From: JBCDBY01 sp039182715
GTDB lineage: Bacteria; Planctomycetota; PLA2
Direction: 5' to 3'
Assembly: GCA_039182715.1 (NCBI GenBank)
Contig: JBCDBY010000086.1
Coordinates: 1-15,258 of the forward strand
Length of the DNA stretch: 15,258 nt
Shown: positions 1 to 7,364 of the stretch, piece after piece
How positions within the stretch are numbered: position 1 is the stretch's first letter
How the letters are laid out: each line of letters begins with the position of its first letter
Made by a program: the position numbers and the translations under genes
The notes under the pieces: model-generated
Seen by the model: only the letters and a program-made list of their open reading frames with translations
Database searches by the model: none
Told to the model about the DNA's origin: nothing

Positions 1-2281
1 ACGGCTCCAAACGTGTTCGAATGGGTTGCGCGGATGTGGAACCTTGATCTTTCCGTCCTACGCGGCGCGGCACGGCGGCGCGCCGCGCCCCGTTGGGCAG
101 GTTGTTGAGATAGCGCGCGTACATCTCGTTGGTGACCTCGGTCCGCTCGATGAGGAACGGCTTCACGTCGCGCCGGTAGGTCTCCGCCTGGAAGCGCAGG
201 TCGCCGAAGTGCAGGTCCGTCCCGCCGCCGACGAGCACCATGTCGAGCGGCACGCGCGCCGGGTCCATGGGGCAAACCACGCGCACCGACTGCGGCGTCG
301 CCGTGTCGATCGAGACCGGCAGGTAGATCGAGCGCCGCTCGCGCGTCACGACGAAGACGTACGACCCCCCGTCGAGCCGGAACGGCTCCGTCTGCGGTCC
401 GATCCCGATCGACTTCGGCTCGTCCCAGCGCAGCGCGCCGTCGCCGCGCGGGTCCGGCCGCACGAGCGTCACCTCCGCCTTCGGCGGGACGCCCTCGAGC
501 GTCACCGAGCGGCGTCCGCGCAGAAACGTCGCGAGCTCGGTGACCTCGCGTTCGTTGCGCCGCCCCGGGTAGTCGGCCGGCAGCTTGGCCAGCTCGGGCA
601 GCACGCTGCGCTCGAGCACCGCGGCCATGTCCGCCGCCAGCTGGTCCGCCATTTCCGCCTGCCCCGTCCGCCGCAATTCGCCGACGCGGGTGCGCACGTC
701 GCGCGCCTCGCGGATCTGCCGCAGCAGCGGCTGGAACTGTCGCGCGCGCGCCAGCAGCGCCAGCGCCTCGGCATCGCCCGGCCGCACGGAGAGGAACTGG
801 TCGAGAGCTTCCTCCTGCGCGAACGGGTCGGGGTTGGTGCGCGCCTCGTCGAGCCAGTTGGCGAGATTGTGCCGCTCGCGGCTCGACGCCGTGACGCTCC
901 ACACGCTGAGTGCCACCACGCCGATGAGCAGCAGGATCGCCACGGTGGTCACGGCGCTCTTGTGGCGCCGCACGAAGAGCCGCCCGCGATACGCCGTGGC
1001 GCGCGCGTGGCTCTGGCCGGCCGCATACGCGCGCACAGGCTTGCCGGAGAGCCAGGCGTGCAGGTCGGCGCCGAACGCGTCGGCATCGGGATAGCGCTTG
1101 GCTGGGTCGAGCGCCATGGCGCGGTGCACGATGGCCGCCAGCCCCGGGTCGGTGCCGCGCGGAAGCGGCTGATAGCGGCCCTCGACCGCGTCGCGCAAGA
1201 GGTCCTTCGAGCTGCGCAGCGACCCGCCCTTGAGCTCCTCGATGCGCTGTTCGTAGAACGCCGCCTCCTCCTCGTCGCCCCCCTCGCGGCTCGACGCGGC
1301 GATCTTTTCGAGATTGCGCAGACGCTTGTCCAGCCCGACCTTGCGCAGATCGATGGCGGGCGCGATGGGGGCGTCGCCCGCGAGCAGGTGGAACAGCAGC
1401 GACCCGAGCGCCCAGACGTCGCCCTGGCGCGAGACCTCGCCGCGCGCCTGCTCCGGCGGCATGTAGCGCAGCGTGCCCATCGCCATCGCCTTGGCGTCGG
1501 TCTCCTCCTTGAGCGCGTCGCTCGCGCGCAGGACGAGGCGCGAGCCCGCCTCCTTGAACACGTGGCAGATGCCGAAGTCGATGACGTACACGCGCAGCGT
1601 CCGCCCGTCCACGAGGATGTTGGAGGGCTTGAGATCGCGATGGATGATGCCGTTGACGTTCGCGAACCCGATGGCGCGCGTCACCGGCAGGATCATCTGC
1701 CGCAGCATCGCATCGAGCGAGTTGAGCGTGCGCAGGGACGGGTTGTAGCCCAGCCGGTTGGCGCGGAAGAGCCGCACGACCGCGTCCATCGTGACCGGCT
1801 TGTGCAGCAGCTCCATCGTGTAGTAGGGCATCTCGTCGACGTGCCCCTGGTCGAAGATCGGCATCAGGTTGGGGTGCTTCAGGTTCCCCTGCACCTCCAC
1901 CTCGCGCCGGAACCGGATGCCGTAGTCCGAGTCCGGCGCGCGATGCAGGACCTTGAGCGCCACATGCCGGTTCGCGCCCAGCTCGAAGGCGCGATAGACC
2001 GTGGACGACCCGCCGGACGAGAGCGGCGACTCGATCTCGTACTTGCCCACGCGCGCGCCCACGGAGAGGACGTCGCGCTCGTCCGCTTCGTCGGTCGCCA
2101 GGATCTCCTCGCGTTCCGTGACCAGCTGGCTGCCGTCCCACATCACGCTGAACGGCGTGCCGCAGTTGCGGCAGGTGGCCCGGAATCGCAGGCCCGCACG
2201 GCGCCGCAGCTCGTCCTCCGGCACGGCGTATTTCTGCCCGCATTCCGGGCAAAAGGCGCGTCCGGCCTGACGTTTCTGCAC
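1..2281 (-). CDS. Ser/Thr protein kinase with N-terminal zinc finger, TM helix, PEGA-like and FGE/SUMF1-like domains (3' end cut by window)
   Basis: The first 760 residues are present; the frame runs off the left edge. The chosen start is GTG at 2281, just before a CPEC...CRNC zinc-ribbon (Cys11, 14, 37, 40; MJ0042-finger type). No Shine-Dalgarno is visible. The kinase domain spans about residues 80-360, with a glycine-rich loop (LSSGGSSTVYRA), Lys110 in VALKVL, the catalytic loop HRDLKPSN (Asp216), DFG at 235-237 and an MPPE activation-segment end, so it should be active. A TM helix lies near 440-462. Beyond it is a PEGA-like beta region (about 590-675) and the start of a formylglycine-generating-enzyme (sulfatase-modifying factor) domain with PFLIERTEVTNEMYARYLN near 710. 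In such fusions the kinase faces the cytosol and the C-terminus lies outside. That the FGE-like part is an active oxidase cannot be judged, because its copper-binding Cys residues would lie beyond the edge. The gene is divergent from the secreted-protein gene at 2388. Confidence 0.93.
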   Translation of the reverse strand, partial: MQKRQAGRAFCPECGQKYAVPEDELRRRAGLRFRATCRNCGTPFSVMWDGSQLVTEREEILATDEADERDVLSVGARVGKYEIESPLSSGGSSTVYRAFELGANRHVALKVLHRAPDSDYGIRFRREVEVQGNLKHPNLMPIFDQGHVDEMPYYTMELLHKPVTMDAVVRLFRANRLGYNPSLRTLNSLDAMLRQMILPVTRAIGFANVNGIIHRDLKPSNILVDGRTLRVYVIDFGICHVFKEAGSRLVLRASDALKEETDAKAMAMGTLRYMPPEQARGEVSRQGDVWALGSLLFHLLAGDAPIAPAIDLRKVGLDKRLRNLEKIAASSREGGDEEEAAFYEQRIEELKGGSLRSSKDLLRDAVEGRYQPLPRGTDPGLAAIVHRAMALDPAKRYPDADAFGADLHAWLSGKPVRAYAAGQSHARATAYRGRLFVRRHKSAVTTVAILLLIGVVALSVWSVTASSRERHNLANWLDEARTNPDPFAQEEALDQFLSVRPGDAEALALLARARQFQPLLRQIREARDVRTRVGELRRTGQAEMADQLAADMAAVLERSVLPELAKLPADYPGRRNEREVTELATFLRGRRSVTLEGVPPKAEVTLVRPDPRGDGALRWDEPKSIGIGPQTEPFRLDGGSYVFVVTRERRSIYLPVSIDTATPQSVRVVCPMDPARVPLDMVLVGGGTDLHFGDLRFQAETYRRDVKPFLIERTEVTNEMYARYLNNLPNGARRAAVPRRVGRKDQGSTSAQPIRTRLEP

Positions 2282-2288
2282 GGCCCCG

Positions 2289-2294
2289 ATGCTA
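2289..2294 (-). promoter_or_regulatory. candidate -10 box for the kinase gene
   Basis: On the minus strand TAGCAT (TANNNT pattern) ends 7 bases before the GTG start and no Shine-Dalgarno intervenes. This geometry would place transcription start at or near the start codon, giving a leaderless mRNA. No -35 element is recognisable. The same layout recurs at four other genes in the window. Confidence 0.35.
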
Positions 2295-2375
2295 TCGCAT
2301 CCGGAGGTCGCGGGGTGTCTCCGATTGGGACGCGCCGAATCCGTCGCGGGGCGAGGGTGGCGCCCGCATTCGGTC

Positions 2376-2381
2376 GATAAC
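2376..2381 (+). promoter_or_regulatory. candidate -10 box for the secreted-protein gene
   Basis: GATAAC (4 of 6 matches to TATAAT) lies 6 bases before the ATG at 2388 in otherwise GC-rich DNA, with no Shine-Dalgarno. Together with the opposing box at 2289-2294 it makes 2282-2387 a compact divergent promoter region. The call rests on position and base composition only. Confidence 0.28.
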
Positions 2382-2387
2382 CGATGC

Positions 2388-3293
2388 ATGTGGCGGGTCT
2401 GTCTTCTCCTCCTGTGTAGTGCGACTCTTCTGCAAGCGGACGATGCTCCCAAGGCGGCGTCCGAGCCGGCCGCGGCGAAGAAGAAGAAGCCCAAGCAGTA
2501 CACGTTGCGCCAGGAGATCCGCTCCGGGGACCGCTTCATCGGGTCGAACACGATCAAGTTCGACCTGAAGACGACCTACAAGCTCGGCAACAAGGAGCGC
2601 AAGACCTACGAGCAGGTCGAGCGCACCGAGCGGTTCCGCGACGTCGTCAAGCAGGCGTCCGCGCGCGGTCCGATGGAGATCCAGCGCACCTACCAGAAGA
2701 AGTACACCAAGGTCCGCGACGACGACCGCGGCCGGGCGCAGATCGACCGCAGCCCGCTGCAGGGCCACGAGCTGACCATCAAGGAGAACCTGCGCTCGCG
2801 TCGCGTGCGCAGCAAGCTGCCTTTCACCATCCCGCCGCTGGTGCGCAAGTCGATCGGCGTCGAGATGGACTGGCGCGACATCCTGCCGCGCGAGCCGATT
2901 CAGGTCGGCGATCGCTGGCAGGCCGACGCGGAGTCGATCGCCGCGCGCCTCGCGCCCTACTTCGACAGCGGCAACCGCTCCAAGATGATCGTCACCTTCG
3001 AGGCGATCGAGAAGGTCGAGGGCGTCGAGCGGGCGAAGTTCTACGTCGACTGGAAGTTCGAAGGCATGCGCGACCGCGAGCTCTTCGCCAAGGTGCGGCT
3101 CGCCGGCGATCTCTACTTCGACCTGGAGATGAAGCGGTTCACGCTCATCGATCTCGCGGGCACGATCAAACTCGAGGGCGTGCGCATGGGCAAGGCGCAC
3201 CACGAGATCGTGATCGGCACCGGCGAGGCGTCCTACAAGTCGTCGGTGCAGCGCGCGGCCGTCGCGGCCGCCGCCGAAGCCGAGTCGAAGTAG
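2388..3293 (+). CDS. secreted protein of unknown family, 301 aa
   Basis: I do not recognise a family. The start is ATG 2388, chosen over an open extension further upstream because it directly begins a signal peptide (WRVCLLLLCSATLLQA, predicted cut near residue 17). A short Ala/Lys-rich linker (KKKKPK) follows. The rest reads as alternating beta-strand-like segments rich in Lys, Arg and Glu, for example a repeated sense of 'T-Y-E-Q-V-E-R-T-E-R-F' and, near the end, 'TLIDLAGTIKLEGVRMGKAHHEIVIGTG' split over strands. This suggests a beta-barrel or beta-sandwich fold of the kind seen in lipid-binding or LolA/DUF6263-like periplasmic proteins, but that comparison is a guess. The protein should be exported. 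It ends in an Ala-rich tail and is followed after 47 bases by a stem-loop terminator, so it is probably a single-gene unit. Its neighbour, divergently transcribed, is the membrane kinase. Confidence 0.85.
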   Translation: MWRVCLLLLCSATLLQADDAPKAASEPAAAKKKKPKQYTLRQEIRSGDRFIGSNTIKFDLKTTYKLGNKERKTYEQVERTERFRDVVKQASARGPMEIQRTYQKKYTKVRDDDRGRAQIDRSPLQGHELTIKENLRSRRVRSKLPFTIPPLVRKSIGVEMDWRDILPREPIQVGDRWQADAESIAARLAPYFDSGNRSKMIVTFEAIEKVEGVERAKFYVDWKFEGMRDRELFAKVRLAGDLYFDLEMKRFTLIDLAGTIKLEGVRMGKAHHEIVIGTGEASYKSSVQRAAVAAAAEAESK

Positions 3294-3340
3294 ACGCTCT
3301 TCCATCCCGTAGTACGTTCGCGCGCGCCCCGGCGTGACCG

Positions 3341-3362
3341 GAAATCCGACGGATTTCTTTTT
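3341..3362 (+). terminator. Rho-independent terminator of the 2388-3293 gene
   Basis: GAAATCC and GGATTTC form a perfect 7-bp inverted repeat around a GAC loop, directly followed by TTTTT. It sits 47 bases after the stop codon of the secreted-protein gene. The stem is AT-rich compared with its surroundings, so it stands out. It also argues against the longer open frame that would start the next gene at 3334, since that frame would translate the hairpin. Confidence 0.7.
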
Positions 3363-3411
3363 GCGCGAATGTGACGAAAACAATGCGCGCAGTTCGGCGT
3401 CGGCGTGCGTC

Positions 3412-3417
3412 TATAGA
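3412..3417 (+). promoter_or_regulatory. candidate -10 box for the REC-GAF-PP2C gene
   Basis: TATAGA lies 9 bases before ATG 3427, downstream of the terminator of the preceding gene, so a promoter is expected in this stretch. No convincing -35 hexamer is present at the usual distance. The leader would be at most a few bases long. Confidence 0.33.
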
Positions 3418-3426
3418 GACGGACGG

Positions 3427-5049
3427 ATGCGACGGATACTGCTGATCGAAGCGGACCGCGGGATGGCGCGCGGGATCGGTTTCCACCTGGAAGCCGAGGG
3501 TTTCGAGGTCCAGCACCTCGAAGACGGCGCCGACGCCGTCGCCTGCGTCGGTCGCGGCGCATTCGATCTCATCCTGCTCGACTTGTTGCCCGACCGGAGC
3601 GGCTTCGACCTGCTGCGCGCGCTGCGCGCGTCGGGCGACCTGACGCCGGTCATCCTCATGTCCGCACGCGACGCGGAGGAGGATCGCGTCGAGGGCCTGC
3701 GGCTCGGTGCGGACGACTTCGTCGCCAAGCCCTTCGGTCTCGGCGAGCTGCTCGCCCGCATCCGCGCGCGCACGCGGACGGCGCGTAAGGTGGCGGTGCT
3801 CGACGGCGCGCTGCACGCCGCGTCGCGCACGGATGATCTCGAGGCGGGACTCGAAGCTCTCGTCGACCGCACGATCAACCTGATCGGAGCCGAACGCGGC
3901 ATGGTCATCCTGCGCGACGCGAAGGGACGGCTCGGGATCCGCGCGTCGGTCGGCGGCAAGGACCGCTGCGACCTGCGGTTTTCCCGTTCGATCGTGCAGC
4001 GCGTCCTCGAGACCGGCGGCACCGAGGCGATGCTCGACGCGGGCGACGGACCCGCGTGGAAGGGCGGCTCGGTGGTGGAGCTGCGGCTGCGTCAGGCGGT
4101 CTGCACGCCGCTGCGTCTCGACGACCGCACGATGGGCGTGCTCTACGCCGATAGCCGCCTCTCCGCGCAGGGCTTCGGCCGCGAGGACTTCGAGCTGCTC
4201 GAGACGCTGGCCACGCAGTGCGCGTCGCTGCTGGAGCGCGCTCGCCTGCACAAGGTGCAAAAGGAGAAGCGCCGCATGGAGGCGGAGCTGACCGAGGCGA
4301 AGGAGGTGCAGCAGGCGATGTTGCCGGGGGCGCCGGTGCGCGGCGCCAAGGTGGAGATCGCCGGCTTCAGCCGTCCGTGCGACGAAGCGGGGGGCGACTA
4401 CTTCGACTACGTCCAGCGGGGTGAGGACAAGGTCGCGCTGGTGATCGGGGACGTGGCCGGCCATGGCCTTCCGGCGGCGCTTTTCATGGCGGCGGCCCGC
4501 TCGCTGCTGCGTACGTTCCTGCGATCCAACGAGGACATGGCGGCGGTGCTCGGCGAGGTCAATCGCGCGCTGATCCGCGACATGCCGACGGGCAGCTTCA
4601 TGTCGCTGTTCCTCGGTGAGGTCGACCTGCGCACCGGCGAGCTTCGCTACGCGTCCGCCGGCCACCAGCCGGGCATCGTCTACCGCGCCGCCGCCGCGCG
4701 CTGCGAGGAGCTGCGGCCGACCGGTCCGGCGCTCGGCATCGTCGAGAACGCCGTCTACGAGGTCTGTACCGTGGTTCCGCCGCTGCAGGGCGAGGACGCG
4801 CTACTGCTCTACACCGACGGCGCCACCGAGGCGATGGGCGAGACGCGCGAGCTCTATGGCACGAGCCGGCTTCGCGATCAGCTCGCGCGCCTGCATCGTG
4901 AGCGCGCCCCCGCCATCGTCGACGCGCTCACGCGCGCCGTCACGAGCTACGCCGGCGGCAAGCTGCATGACGACGTCTCTTTCCTCGTCGTCAAGGCGAC
5001 CGCCTGTCCGGCCGCGTACCTCGCGAGTACAACTTCGTCACAGGCCTGA
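3427..5049 (+). CDS. receiver-GAF-PP2C (RsbU/SpoIIE-type) protein phosphatase, 540 aa
   Basis: A predicted cytosolic Ser/Thr phosphatase of the kind that dephosphorylates STAS anti-anti-sigma proteins in partner-switch pathways. The domains are a receiver (1-120), GAF (about 136-275), a coiled linker (275-298) and PPM/SpoIIE phosphatase (about 299-535). The phosphatase motifs are intact: EAGGDYFD (Asp324), IGDVAGHG (Asp342), LYTDGATEA (Asp464) and HDDVSF (Asp515/516), which are the expected metal ligands. The receiver keeps an Asp at 52, Ser79 and Lys101, but its acidic pair is Ala9-Asp10 and the loop after Asp52 is one residue shorter than usual (DLLPDRSG), so phosphorylation is doubtful. 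ATG 3427 was chosen because it aligns with the start of the paralogous receiver at 6659 and lies beyond the upstream terminator. No RsbV- or RsbW-like partner is in the window. The histidine-kinase gene follows after 26 bases. Confidence 0.93.
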   Translation: MRRILLIEADRGMARGIGFHLEAEGFEVQHLEDGADAVACVGRGAFDLILLDLLPDRSGFDLLRALRASGDLTPVILMSARDAEEDRVEGLRLGADDFVAKPFGLGELLARIRARTRTARKVAVLDGALHAASRTDDLEAGLEALVDRTINLIGAERGMVILRDAKGRLGIRASVGGKDRCDLRFSRSIVQRVLETGGTEAMLDAGDGPAWKGGSVVELRLRQAVCTPLRLDDRTMGVLYADSRLSAQGFGREDFELLETLATQCASLLERARLHKVQKEKRRMEAELTEAKEVQQAMLPGAPVRGAKVEIAGFSRPCDEAGGDYFDYVQRGEDKVALVIGDVAGHGLPAALFMAAARSLLRTFLRSNEDMAAVLGEVNRALIRDMPTGSFMSLFLGEVDLRTGELRYASAGHQPGIVYRAAAARCEELRPTGPALGIVENAVYEVCTVVPPLQGEDALLLYTDGATEAMGETRELYGTSRLRDQLARLHRERAPAIVDALTRAVTSYAGGKLHDDVSFLVVKATACPAAYLASTTSSQA

Positions 5050-5063
5050 GCCGGCCCGCGACC

Positions 5064-5069
5064 TAGAAT
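5064..5069 (+). promoter_or_regulatory. candidate -10 box for the histidine-kinase operon
   Basis: TAGAAT (5 of 6 to TATAAT, TANNNT pattern) ends 6 bases before the GTG start at 5076, and no Shine-Dalgarno lies between. It suggests that the kinase-regulator pair can be transcribed as a leaderless message separately from the phosphatase gene. No -35 hexamer is visible; the box lies in the 26-base gap after the phosphatase stop. Confidence 0.4.
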
Positions 5070-5075
5070 CCGCAG

Positions 5076-6662
5076 GTGCGGTTCGCGCAGGGGCTGCTTC
5101 TCGTTTCGGTCGTCGTCACCCTCGTGGGCGTGGTCTACGTCGCGGAGCGGCTGGTGCAGGCGGAGGCGAATCGCATCATGTTCGCCGGCCGTCTCGCGAC
5201 CCGGGCGAACCTGGAGTCGGAGGCGATCACGCTCCGCTTCCGGCTCGAGAAAGCGCTGACCGAAGGACCGGTCCGCGCGCGCTACACGCTCGACGGTCGT
5301 CTGCTGCGTCCCGCCCCGCCGGCCGTCGCGCGCGCCTTCGAGACGCCCGCGCGCTCGCTCAGTTCCTACCACTTGGCGCAGGGACGGCTCGACGAGGCGA
5401 ACGCGGCGGCAACCACCAGCGCGGAGCGCGCCCGCGTCGCGCTCGCGCGCAAGGACTGGGACGCGGCGCTCCGCGAGCCGTCCGTCGAGGGAACCGAGCT
5501 CGCCTACCTCATCCGCCGGGAGCGGTTCCGGGCGCGGGGAGAAAGCCCCGACGAAGCGTGGCGGGACGACGTGAGCGCGCTGCTGGGAGGGCCGTCGGAC
5601 CGCTTCGGCCGCATGCTCCTCGCCGAGGCGGGCCTCGAGCCGGTGTCGACGCATGCGGAGCGCGCCTTCCTCAACACTCTTCCCGCGGACGAAAGCCTGT
5701 TCCGCTACCAGCGACAGCTCTTCCGCGGCGATGTCGGGCCGGAGGGACCGGTCCTGCTCATGCGGAGCGTTCCGATCCCCGAATTGCCCGAGGGGAGCGT
5801 CAAGGTGCGCATGCCCAAACCCTTCGACATGCTGGAGATGGGGGCGGATCCGGACCGGTCCGCGTGGGAGCGCGAACTTGCCGATCGCCGCCGTCGCATC
5901 TATTGGCTGTATGGCGGCGCCGCGGGCGTGATCGTGCTCGGGTCGCTCTACGCGCTTCTCGCCATGTCGCGCGCGCGTCGCTACGCCGAGGCCAAGAGCG
6001 ATTTCGTCGCCAACGTGACGCACGAACTCAAGACGCCGCTGGCGAACATCCGCCTGCACGCCGAGACGCTGCAGGCGGGCCGCGCGCGCACGGACGAGGA
6101 CCGCGCGCGGTTCCTGCAGACGATTCTCGACGAGGAACAGCGGCTCGAGTCGCTGGTGGACGGCCTGCTGCACGTCTCGCGCGGACCGCGTCTCGAGCGG
6201 CAGCCGGTCGATCCCGCGGCGCTGCTGCGCGAGACGGAGGAACGCTGGCAGCCTCGCCTGCGTGACGAGGGGTTCGCGCTCGAGCTCGACGCGACGGCGC
6301 TGCCGGAGGTGCGCGCGGACCGTGAAGCGCTGGGCCGCGCGCTCGACAACCTGATCGACAACGCGCGCAAGTACGGCCGGGAAGATCCACGCATCGAGCT
6401 GACCGGGACCGCTTCGAATGGCCACGTGCGTCTGGCGGTGCGCGATTACGGTCCCGGCATTCCCGCGGGGCAGCGCGCCGACGTGCTGCGCCCGTTCGCG
6501 CGCCTGGAACGCGCGGACCGCAAGGAGACGCCCGGGACCGGCCTCGGCCTGAGCCTGGTGCAGTCCACGATGGAGGCGCACGGCGGGCGGGTGGAAGTGC
6601 ACGCTGCGGCGGGCGGGGGGGCGCGGGTCGAACTCGTGCTCCCGGTCGGAGGCACGGCATGA
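5076..6662 (+). CDS. two-TM sensor histidine kinase, 528 aa
   Basis: A membrane histidine kinase, expected to phosphorylate the adjacent OmpR-type regulator. The start is GTG 5076, the first codon before a TM helix (about residues 5-23). Residues 24-274 form an extracytoplasmic sensor region with no domain I recognise; it is rich in Arg, Glu and Ala and probably helical. The second TM helix is at 275-297. The HisKA domain has FVANVTHELKTPL with His316. The ATPase domain has an N-box LDNLIDNARKY (Asn425, Asn429), G1 DYGPGIP, an F-box RPFARLER and G2 GTGLGLSLV, all intact. There is no HAMP domain: the H-box begins only about 13 residues after TM2, so signal transfer must be direct. It overlaps the next gene by four bases (ATGA), which implies translational coupling. 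Confidence 0.95.
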   Translation: MRFAQGLLLVSVVVTLVGVVYVAERLVQAEANRIMFAGRLATRANLESEAITLRFRLEKALTEGPVRARYTLDGRLLRPAPPAVARAFETPARSLSSYHLAQGRLDEANAAATTSAERARVALARKDWDAALREPSVEGTELAYLIRRERFRARGESPDEAWRDDVSALLGGPSDRFGRMLLAEAGLEPVSTHAERAFLNTLPADESLFRYQRQLFRGDVGPEGPVLLMRSVPIPELPEGSVKVRMPKPFDMLEMGADPDRSAWERELADRRRRIYWLYGGAAGVIVLGSLYALLAMSRARRYAEAKSDFVANVTHELKTPLANIRLHAETLQAGRARTDEDRARFLQTILDEEQRLESLVDGLLHVSRGPRLERQPVDPAALLRETEERWQPRLRDEGFALELDATALPEVRADREALGRALDNLIDNARKYGREDPRIELTGTASNGHVRLAVRDYGPGIPAGQRADVLRPFARLERADRKETPGTGLGLSLVQSTMEAHGGRVEVHAAAGGGARVELVLPVGGTA

Positions 6663-7339
6663 GCCGCATCCTGCTCGTCGAGGACGATCCCAACATGGCG
6701 CGCGGGCTCGCGTTCAACCTCGAGGCGGAGGGCTACGACGTGGTCGTGGCCGAAGACGGTGCGCAGGGGCTGCTGGAGGCGCGGAAGGGCGGATTCGACC
6801 TGCTGCTGCTCGACGTCATGCTGCCGCGCAAGAGCGGCTTCGAGGTGGTGCAGCGGCTGCGCGCAGACGGCAACGAGACCCCGGTCATCATGCTCACCGC
6901 GCGCGGCGCGGAGGTGGACAAGATCGCGGGCCTCAAGCTGGGCGCCGACGACTACGTCACGAAGCCGTTCAGCCTCGGCGAGTTGCTGGCGCGCATCGGG
7001 GCGCGGTTGCGGGGGAGTGCGCCCGGCGTCATCGCCGACCTCGTTTCGATGACGGTCAAGCGGGGCACGCGCGAGTCGCGCCTGACGCCGACCGAAGCGG
7101 ACATCCTGCGCTTCCTCTTCGCCAAGCAGGGCGAGGCGGTGCCGCGCGAGGCGATGCTGCAGGAGCTCTGGGGCGTCACGCACGCGGCCGAAACGCGCAC
7201 GCTCGACAACCACGTGGCGCGTCTGCGCCGCAAACTCGAACAGGACCCCAAGAACCCCACCGTACTGCTCACCGTGCCCGGCGTCGGCTATCGCCTCGTG
7301 CCCGGGACGATGGCGTTGCAGGATCGGGACGGCAAGTAG
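6659..7339 (+). CDS. OmpR/PhoB-type response regulator, 226 aa
   Basis: A DNA-binding response regulator. The receiver (1-118) has the full active site: acidic pair Asp9/Asp10, phosphoacceptor Asp52 (LLLLDVMLPRKSG), Thr80 and Lys102. The C-terminal winged helix (about 130-220) contains LTPTEADILRFL, the recognition-helix segment TLDNHVARLRRKLE and the closing hairpin VPGVGYRLV, as in the Trans_reg_C family. The linker is very short. ATG 6659 overlaps the stop of the histidine-kinase gene, so the two form a cognate pair. The receiver is strikingly like that of the phosphatase at 3427: both share the MARG segment at residues 13-16, an LEAEG segment and GELLARI at the end. Confidence 0.96.
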   Translation: MSRILLVEDDPNMARGLAFNLEAEGYDVVVAEDGAQGLLEARKGGFDLLLLDVMLPRKSGFEVVQRLRADGNETPVIMLTARGAEVDKIAGLKLGADDYVTKPFSLGELLARIGARLRGSAPGVIADLVSMTVKRGTRESRLTPTEADILRFLFAKQGEAVPREAMLQELWGVTHAAETRTLDNHVARLRRKLEQDPKNPTVLLTVPGVGYRLVPGTMALQDRDGK

Positions 7340-7352
7340 ACGCGCGCCGTCG

Positions 7353-7358
7353 TCGAAT
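7353..7358 (+). promoter_or_regulatory. candidate -10 box for the repeat-protein gene
   Basis: TCGAAT ends 6 bases before ATG 7365, the same spacing as TAGAAT before the histidine-kinase gene, and there is no Shine-Dalgarno. The hexamer itself is only a partial match (4 of 6). The gene could equally be read through from the regulator gene 25 bases upstream. Confidence 0.25.
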
Positions 7359-7364
7359 ATCCCC

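Noticed and set aside
26..2380. A 784-aa open frame on the plus strand
   Set aside because: It lies antisense to the kinase, whose frame has intact kinase motifs. Its product is Arg/His/Ala/Leu/Val-rich without any domain, as expected from the complementary strand of GC-rich coding DNA.
2292..3383. A 363-aa minus-strand frame opposite the secreted-protein gene
   Set aside because: It has no signal or domain, crosses the terminator at 3341-3362 and runs antisense to a frame with a clean signal peptide.
3334..3426. A longer start (ATG 3334) for the REC-GAF-PP2C gene
   Set aside because: The extra 31 residues would translate a stem-loop terminator and have no counterpart in the paralogous receiver, which starts exactly at the position of ATG 3427.
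3166..4665. A 499-aa minus-strand frame opposite the phosphatase gene, and similar long frames at 4947-6602, 6446-7405 and 7269-9377
   Set aside because: All are shadows of well-supported plus-strand genes. They show the same Arg/His/Leu-rich composition and no recognisable fold.
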